Assembly: GCA_001871685.1 (NCBI GenBank)
Contig: MNVK01000050.1
Location: 1 to 9,136, forward strand
Length of the DNA: 9,136 bases
DNA from: Nitrospirae bacterium CG1_02_44_142
GTDB taxonomy: Bacteria; Nitrospirota; Thermodesulfovibrionia; Thermodesulfovibrionales; UBA1546
Direction of reading: 5' to 3'
Shown: one piece after another, positions 5,382 through 9,136 of the stretch
How positions within the stretch are numbered: the stretch's first letter is position 1
Layout of the letters: every line of letters begins with the position of its first letter
Translations under genes and position numbers: made by a program
The notes under the pieces: model-generated
What the model saw: the letters and a program-made list of their open reading frames with translations, nothing else
What the model was told of the DNA's origin: nothing
Database searches by the model: none

Positions 5382-5609
5382 ATGGGAGCTACTTTAACGA
5401 TAAAAGGGCATTTAGCTCAGAGACTTGAAACTTTAGCCAAAACCACGCACACGTCAAAATCTTCTTTAGCAACGCAAGCCCTTGAGGAGTTTCTCACAGT
5501 GCAGGAATGGCACATACAGGCTATAAAAGAAGGCATCTCAGCGGCAGACAGGGGAGATATTGTCAGCCATAAGGAAGCTCTCGCTGAACTTAAAAAAAAC
5601 ATTTATTAG
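5382..5609 (+). CDS. Ribbon-helix-helix (CopG/ParD-like) antitoxin-type protein
   Basis: A 75-residue protein with an N-terminal ribbon-helix-helix pattern: strand ATLTIKG (3-9), helix LAQRLETLAKTT (11-22), turn, and helix SSLATQALEEFL (27-38). Its C-terminal half (QEWHIQAIKEGISAADRGD, then HKEALAELKK) resembles toxin-binding tails of ParD/CopG antitoxins. Such dimers bind operators and neutralise a ParE-type toxin normally encoded next. Here the next gene encodes a small membrane protein instead, 13 bp away, so this is either an orphan antitoxin or a repressor co-opted for the operon. AGGTGA six bases before the ATG supports the start. Note that an unrelated, complete toxin-antitoxin pair sits on the other side of the IS. 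Confidence 0.85.
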   Translation: MGATLTIKGHLAQRLETLAKTTHTSKSSLATQALEEFLTVQEWHIQAIKEGISAADRGDIVSHKEALAELKKNIY

Positions 5610-5622
5610 TAGGAGGATTCTA

Positions 5623-5961
5623 ATGAGTACAAGGAAAAAAATAGGGATGATTTTAGTCCTTGTAGGGTTATTTTGGTTTCTAATCTCTTTTGTGCTTATA
5701 CCAGGCTATAGTCCAGCACTTGGATTTATAGCGCATTTGAATAATATGACAACCACAGAAATAGTATTGAAGGAAGGTCAGGTAAAGGAGGAAAGTATCC
5801 TTGATATGTTTATGAAGAGAGTTGAGCCACTTAAAAATTTTTCTCCGCAGTATGAAGGGCGAATTGCAATCCCTTACAAATATCTTTTTATATTAAATAT
5901 TGCCATTATTTTTACTGGGCTTGGAATGTTACTATTATCAAGTAAACGACTACAGGGCTAA
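5623..5961 (+). CDS. Small two-helix membrane protein, unknown function
   Basis: A 112-residue protein I do not recognise. After a basic start (MSTRKK) there is a hydrophobic helix at about 8-27. A polar segment of about 55 residues follows (28-82, with acidic and basic patches), then a second helix at about 86-106 and a short basic tail. The positive-inside rule puts both ends in the cytosol and the loop outside. AGGAGG six bases before the ATG at 5623 fixes this start; the frame stays open further upstream, but that part overlaps the RHH gene and lacks such a site. It ends five bases before the phosphoribosyltransferase gene. Two-helix proteins beside nucleotide-sensing genes are sometimes membrane-disrupting effectors; here that is only a hypothesis. 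Confidence 0.8.
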   Translation: MSTRKKIGMILVLVGLFWFLISFVLIPGYSPALGFIAHLNNMTTTEIVLKEGQVKEESILDMFMKRVEPLKNFSPQYEGRIAIPYKYLFILNIAIIFTGLGMLLLSSKRLQG

Positions 5962-5966
5962 AGTCT

Positions 5967-6566
5967 ATGGTTTCCATTCATCCAATAAACCTATCTGGGA
6001 ACTGGACTAAAGGATATGCTTTAGACATCCACACTATTGACAGTACGTTTATTGGGTATAATGAGTACGGACATGAAGTATTCGACACAAGAAGAAGCGA
6101 AATAGGAGAGTTGCTTTATAGGCTGAAATTTAAATCCGACAAGACTGCTCTTGGCGAAATAATAGATACGGTTGCAAATTTTCTTGAAAACAGTTGGAAA
6201 ATTGTTGATGCAATTGCTGCAATAATACCCGTTCCACCATCCAAGAATAGAGCCTTTCAGCCAGTTTTAGAAATAACGAAAAGTCTCAGTTCACGTCTAA
6301 AAATCCCCTTTCATGATGACCTCTTGGTTAAAACCAAAGAAACGCCTGAACTGAAAGACGTCTACGAATATAAAAAGCGAATGGAATTATTAAAGAATGC
6401 CTTTGATATCGGAAGTAATGTGCTAAATGGGAAAAGTATTTTGTTATTAGATGATTTGTACAGGTCGGGAGCTACTCTGAATGCTATAACAGAGATATTG
6501 TATAACCAAGGCGGCGTGCACAATGTGTATGTATTAGCGTTGACCAGAACAAGGAGCAAAGTATGA
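5967..6566 (+). CDS. ComF-like type I phosphoribosyltransferase
   Basis: A 199-residue type I phosphoribosyltransferase. The PRPP-binding loop is SILLLDDLYRSGATLN (157-172), with the acidic pair D162-D163. The IIPVPPSKNRAFQP segment (87-99) matches the ComF/amidophosphoribosyltransferase-like pattern. The N-terminal GYALDIHTIDSTFIGYNEYGHEVFD region replaces the zinc-binding cysteines of classical ComF. The core enzyme residues look intact, so PRPP chemistry is likely, but the acceptor is unknown. The stop codon overlaps the next start (ATGA), which couples it to the SLOG-like gene. It may make or break a nucleotide that its neighbour senses, or act in uptake or salvage as ComF-like proteins are thought to do. 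Shine-Dalgarno is weak (AGGG), so translation may depend on the upstream gene. Confidence 0.85.
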   Translation: MVSIHPINLSGNWTKGYALDIHTIDSTFIGYNEYGHEVFDTRRSEIGELLYRLKFKSDKTALGEIIDTVANFLENSWKIVDAIAAIIPVPPSKNRAFQPVLEITKSLSSRLKIPFHDDLLVKTKETPELKDVYEYKKRMELLKNAFDIGSNVLNGKSILLLDDLYRSGATLNAITEILYNQGGVHNVYVLALTRTRSKV

Positions 6567-7153
6567 ATAAGGTGTTCATAGGCGGCTCTATAAGATTATT
6601 AAGACTTAACGATGATATTAAGCAAAGACTAAACAATATTGTGCAGAAAGGATATTCAGTTCTTATTGGCGACGCAAACGGTGTGGATAAAGCAGTACAA
6701 CAATACCTCTTTGACAAGAATTACAGAAATGTCTTCGTATACTGTGTAGGAGAAAAATGTAGAAATAATGTTGGTCACTGGAAAACAAAGTGGGTAAAGG
6801 AACATAGCAAAGTAAAAGATTTCCATTACTACACGATTAAAGATTTAGAGATGGTTAAGGATACCAACTATGGATTTATGATATGGGATACAAAAAGCAA
6901 AGGGACACTAAATAATATCATAAATCTTTTGAGGGAGAATAAAACCGTCATTGTTTATGTATCTAAAGATAAAATATTTTACACTTTACACGCATTGAGT
7001 GACTTAGAAAAACTCTTGGCTAAGTGTGATAAAAATTCTTTGGAATCTTTAGAAAGAAAACTCCAACTGTCACAGAGAGCAAAGAAAAAACAAGAAGAAT
7101 TTAATTTCGCCCAACAATACAATCCAGCAGACTCCGCTTCGCTCCGCCGCTGA
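6563..7153 (+). CDS. SLOG-like Rossmann protein, putative nucleotide sensor
   Basis: A 196-residue protein. It starts with a strand and Gly loop (KVFIGGS, 3-9), then GDANGVDKAV (36-45), then CRNNVGHW (66-73), then MIWDTKSKGTLNNI (106-119). This is the arrangement of SLOG/DprA/YspA-like Rossmann folds, which bind nucleotides or nucleotide-derived signals and recur in bacterial conflict systems. The C-terminal 45 residues are charged and helical. It overlaps the phosphoribosyltransferase gene by four bases (ATGA), with AAGGAG upstream, so the pair is made together. It is the last full gene of the operon. Its final residues (PADSASLRR) come from a GC-rich palindromic stretch unlike the AT-rich rest of the gene. 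Fold call fairly sure; ligand and role unknown. Confidence 0.75.
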   Translation: MNKVFIGGSIRLLRLNDDIKQRLNNIVQKGYSVLIGDANGVDKAVQQYLFDKNYRNVFVYCVGEKCRNNVGHWKTKWVKEHSKVKDFHYYTIKDLEMVKDTNYGFMIWDTKSKGTLNNIINLLRENKTVIVYVSKDKIFYTLHALSDLEKLLAKCDKNSLESLERKLQLSQRAKKKQEEFNFAQQYNPADSASLRR

Positions 7154-7169
7154 TTTTAAACATTGTATT
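7109..7169. repeat. Large imperfect palindrome over the SLOG gene end
   Basis: AATACAAT (7116-7123) and ATTGTATT (7162-7169) are perfect inverted arms. Inside them, CAGCAG (7125-7130) pairs with CCGCTG (7147-7152) at 5 of 6 positions. The centre is GC-rich (CTCCGCTTCGCTCCG). GCCCAAC just outside the left arm fits the RYYYAAC box of integron attC sites, but the matching GTTRRRY box is missing on the right. There is no T-run, so it is not a standard terminator. Confidence 0.5.
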
Positions 7170-7187
7170 TACAAAAGGAGAACTACA

Positions 7188-7256
7188 ATGAAGATATTGC
7201 GCTTTGGTTTATTATTTCTGCTTAATATCTATGCCTTTTTTACAAAATCTCCGTAA
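7188..7256 (+). CDS. 22-residue hydrophobic peptide or gene truncated at the hisH junction
   Basis: AAAAGGAG lies seven bases before an ATG that opens a frame encoding MKILRFGLLFLLNIYAFFTK and two more residues before TAA. The basic, then hydrophobic, start looks like a signal peptide or a single membrane helix. The last 28 bases lie inside the 3' end of hisH on the other strand. Either a secreted or membrane protein gene was cut where the accessory block joins the hisH region, or this is a complete small membrane peptide and the fifth member of the operon. The strong ribosome binding site shows that translation once mattered here. Confidence 0.4.
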   Translation: MKILRFGLLFLLNIYAFFTKSP

Positions 7257-7843
7257 CCCTTCAAAATCTTCAAGCCGAGTTCCTGACTCTTTTCAGGATG
7301 GAACTGCATTGCAAAAATATTATCCTTCCAGACCATTGAGGTAAAGTTTATTCCATAGTCTGTCGTAGCTGCGATTATGCCTTCATCTTCCGGCTCAACA
7401 TAGAAGGAATGCACAAAATAAAAATATGACTCGCCCCCTATGCCGTTAAAAATCGGCGGCTTCTTTTTTATGTTCAGGGTATTCCATCCCATGTGAGGGA
7501 CTTTTAATTCCATTTTTGGAAATCTTACAACCTTGCCTTTAAAAACATTCAGTCCTTTGCACACACCGAATTCCTCTGACTCTGTAAATAGGACCTGCAG
7601 TCCAAGGCAGATGCCGAGATATGGCTTGCCCTTGCCTATTGACCTTATAATCGCCTCAGTTAGTTTCATGTCAGTTAGGTTTTTTATGCAATCAATAAAT
7701 GCTCCGACGCCCGGAAGGACTACTCCATCGGCATTATCAATTGAAGCAGCATCGGTGACAATGCGCGCATCTACGCCGACTTTTTGAAAGCCTTTTTCAA
7801 CGCTCCTTAAATTTCCCATTCCATAATCAACAATCGCAATCAT
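7229..7843 (-). CDS. hisH: Imidazole glycerol phosphate synthase, glutaminase subunit
   Basis: A class I glutamine amidotransferase of 204 residues, normal length. It frees ammonia from glutamine for HisF, which makes imidazole glycerol phosphate and AICAR in histidine synthesis. Visible: IVDYGMGNLRSV (4-15), the oxyanion-strand region PGVGAF (44-49), the nucleophile C79 in GICLGLQ, and the H182/E184 pair in FHPEKS. All catalytic residues are present. No hisA or hisF follows; the accessory block converges on its 3' end instead, so the gene appears separated from its usual partners. There is no Shine-Dalgarno sequence, and a TATACT box ends only seven bases before the ATG, which suggests a leaderless or near-leaderless transcript. 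Confidence 0.95.
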   Translation of the reverse strand: MIAIVDYGMGNLRSVEKGFQKVGVDARIVTDAASIDNADGVVLPGVGAFIDCIKNLTDMKLTEAIIRSIGKGKPYLGICLGLQVLFTESEEFGVCKGLNVFKGKVVRFPKMELKVPHMGWNTLNIKKKPPIFNGIGGESYFYFVHSFYVEPEDEGIIAATTDYGINFTSMVWKDNIFAMQFHPEKSQELGLKILKGYGDFVKKA

Positions 7844-7849
7844 GAATTT

Positions 7850-7857
7850 AGTATAAT
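7850..7857. promoter_or_regulatory. Overlapping divergent -10 boxes of hisH and the methyltransferase
   Basis: Within AGTATAAT the plus strand reads TATAAT (7852-7857) and the minus strand reads TATACT (7855-7850). With usual spacing, each would start RNA at or within a base or so of the ATG of its gene (7865 and 7843). Neither gene has a ribosome binding site. The -35 boxes would lie in the opposite gene's coding region and are weak. Confidence 0.5.
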
Positions 7858-7864
7858 TCAGCTT

Positions 7865-9019
7865 ATGAATTTACTTCAACAAAAAATAATCCGGAGAATA
7901 AAATCCGAAGGCCCTATCACCTTCAAAAACTTCATGGAAATGGCGCTCTACGAACCTGAACTCGGCTATTACAGCTCTGAAAAAACAAGAATTGGAAGAA
8001 GCGGCGATTTTTACACAAGCTCCCATCTCCACCCGACATTCGGCATGATGATTGGAAAACAGATAGAAGAGATGTGGGAGATAATGAACAAACCTTCTGT
8101 CTTTCAGATTGTTGAGATGGGCTCAGGCGCAGGCTATTTATGCAAGGACATTCTTGAATACTACAAGGGTTTAGGGATTGGGGGTCAGGGGTTAGAAAGA
8201 GAAATAATAAAAAACCTTCAATACATAATTGTTGAGCTTAATCCTGCTATGAGAGAACAACAGAAAAAGCTTCTTTCTGATTATTCAGACAAGATACGCT
8301 GGGCGTCATCCGTCAGAGAGCTTAATGATATCAAAGGCTGCTTTCTATCAAACGAACTTCTTGACGCCTTCCCTGTACACATTATAGAGATGAACGATGA
8401 GATTAAAGAGATATTCATTTCCGCAGATAATGAAAAACTAATTGAAATCAAAGGAGCGCCAGGCGCAAGCGAAATAGCGGATTACCTTAAAGAGTTCTCC
8501 ATAGAGTTTGAGAAAGGACACAGGACAGAGATAAATCTTGAAATTAAAAAATGGCTTGGCGAAATAAACCGCATTTTAACAGAGGGATTTATATTAACGA
8601 TTGACTATGGTTATTCTTCTAAGGATTATTATAGTGAAGACAGGGACAGAGGGACACTCCTTTGTTATCATGAGCATCGAGTGACAGAAAACCCCTATCA
8701 AAACATTGGCGAACAGGACATTACAGCCCATGTCAATTTCTCATCTGTCAAAAAGTGGGGTGATGAAATCGGCATAAAAACTATAGGCTTCTGCCGCCAG
8801 GGAACGTTTTTAGTTTCACTCGGCATTGATGAGGCCATCGCTGAAATCTACAAAAATTCTGCTGATTATTCATTTGAAGTCGCCAGAATCAAAAAATTAA
8901 TTCTTCCGGACGCCATGGGAGAAACACACAAGGTCATAATACAATACAAAGGCAGCCGCAAACCAGCATTAAGAGGATTCACTATAAAAAACCAGTTCAC
9001 TTACCTTCTATTGCCTTGA
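7865..9019 (+). CDS. MidA/NDUFAF7-family SAM-dependent methyltransferase
   Basis: A 384-residue protein of the MidA/NDUFAF7 family (COG1565), full length. Motifs: PELGYYSS and GRSGDFYTS (31-52), the SAM-binding loop VEMGSGAG (83-90), SNELLDAFPVH (162-172), TIDYGY (245-250), and RGTLLCYHEHRV with IGEQDITAHVNF (262-292). In mitochondria NDUFAF7 methylates an arginine of the 49-kDa subunit of Complex I. The bacterial substrate is mostly unknown. The gene converges on, and overlaps by 23 bp, a gene for a NuoB/HycG-like small subunit, whose large-subunit partner would be homologous to that 49-kDa protein. The insert GLGIGGQGLE (102-111) is encoded by G-runs that can form a quadruplex. No ribosome binding site precedes the ATG. 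Confidence 0.9.
   Translation: MNLLQQKIIRRIKSEGPITFKNFMEMALYEPELGYYSSEKTRIGRSGDFYTSSHLHPTFGMMIGKQIEEMWEIMNKPSVFQIVEMGSGAGYLCKDILEYYKGLGIGGQGLEREIIKNLQYIIVELNPAMREQQKKLLSDYSDKIRWASSVRELNDIKGCFLSNELLDAFPVHIIEMNDEIKEIFISADNEKLIEIKGAPGASEIADYLKEFSIEFEKGHRTEINLEIKKWLGEINRILTEGFILTIDYGYSSKDYYSEDRDRGTLLCYHEHRVTENPYQNIGEQDITAHVNFSSVKKWGDEIGIKTIGFCRQGTFLVSLGIDEAIAEIYKNSADYSFEVARIKKLILPDAMGETHKVIIQYKGSRKPALRGFTIKNQFTYLLLP
8167..8191 (+). repeat. G-quadruplex-capable repeat inside the methyltransferase gene
   Basis: Four G-runs of 3, 3, 5 and 4 bases are separated by loops of 4, 3 and 3 bases, which meets the usual G-quadruplex pattern on the coding strand and so in the mRNA. It encodes a Gly-rich loop insert between the SAM-binding motif and the next strand. 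The adjoining motif (8174-8195) resembles the GTGATTAGTGTCAGTGGTTAG stretch at 2443-2463, mostly differing by G for T. Confidence 0.65.
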
Positions 9020-9136
9020 GTATTCCATTGAGCAAGGCTGCAGGTGTTGGCGGACAGCCCGATATATAGGCGTCAACCGGGATAACTTTATCAATGCCTC
9101 CGAGTGAAGCATAGGTCTCACCGAAAACACCGCCGT
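8997..9136 (-). CDS. NuoB/HycG-like Complex I or group 4 hydrogenase small subunit, C-terminal fragment
   Basis: Forty-five residues are visible, ending at TGA (8999-8997); the rest lies beyond the right edge. The pattern GGVFGETYASLGGIDKV, then PVDAYISGCPPTPAALLNG, is the C-terminal signature of the NADH dehydrogenase 20-kDa family. The Cys in SGCPPTP is the last ligand of the 4Fe-4S cluster (N2 in Complex I). The GG-x-FG-x(3)-ASLGGIDKV stretch looks more like group 4 membrane-bound [NiFe] hydrogenase small subunits (EchC/HycG type) than classical NuoB, but the fragment is too short to decide. It overlaps the convergent methyltransferase gene by 23 bp, with no terminator between them. Confidence 0.8.
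   Translation of the reverse strand, partial: GGVFGETYASLGGIDKVIPVDAYISGCPPTPAALLNGILKAIEGK

Noticed and set aside
5560..5622. Upstream start for the two-helix membrane protein
   Set aside because: It would overlap the RHH gene by 50 bases and has no ribosome binding site, whereas AGGAGG sits six bases before the ATG at 5623.
1..9136. CRISPR array, tRNA, rRNA or riboswitch
   Set aside because: I saw no regularly spaced direct repeats and no cloverleaf or known aptamer core on either strand. A covariance-model search was not possible.

Overview
The window looks like chromosome from an uncultured, moderately AT-rich, Gram-negative-type anaerobe. Nitrospirota or a Desulfobacterota-like lineage is my guess. 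It rests on an LL-diaminopimelate aminotransferase route to lysine, a TPR/cyclic-nucleotide-binding regulator, and a Complex I / group 4 [NiFe]-hydrogenase-type small subunit. No rRNA or tRNA is present to settle the taxonomy.

Backbone, left (1-2970): the Lys/Ala-rich tail of a histone-like protein (+) ends at a bidirectional terminator. The terminator is shared with a convergent TPR + cyclic-nucleotide-binding protein (-). Back-to-back promoters separate that gene from dapL (+), which is followed by folK (+).

Accessory block (about 2890-7228): a ParE-type toxin-antitoxin pair follows folK. After it comes a second copy of the folK 3' end, which is split by a complete IS1380-family insertion sequence. 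The IS has 19-bp terminal inverted repeats and 8-bp flanking direct repeats. Removing the IS and one direct repeat in silico rejoins the folK tail in frame up to its own stop codon. The toxin-antitoxin module therefore lies between two copies of the folK C-terminus, as if it had arrived with a replacement gene end. Next comes a tight four-gene operon: ribbon-helix-helix protein, two-helix membrane protein, ComF-like phosphoribosyltransferase and SLOG-like Rossmann protein. This is the best candidate for an undescribed nucleotide-centred signalling or conflict system. The block ends in a 22-residue hydrophobic ORF that runs into the end of hisH.

Backbone, right (7229-9136): hisH (-) and a MidA/NDUFAF7-type methyltransferase (+) diverge across only 21 bp. 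Neither has a Shine-Dalgarno sequence, and overlapping -10 boxes would start both messages at or next to the ATG. The methyltransferase overlaps, tail to tail, a NuoB/HycG-type small subunit gene (-, partial). MidA/NDUFAF7 proteins are assembly factors of the related Complex I, so this pairing is suggestive.

Two related G/T-rich repeat copies, one at the dapL end and one inside the methyltransferase gene, hint at a dispersed repeat family that tolerates insertion into coding sequence.
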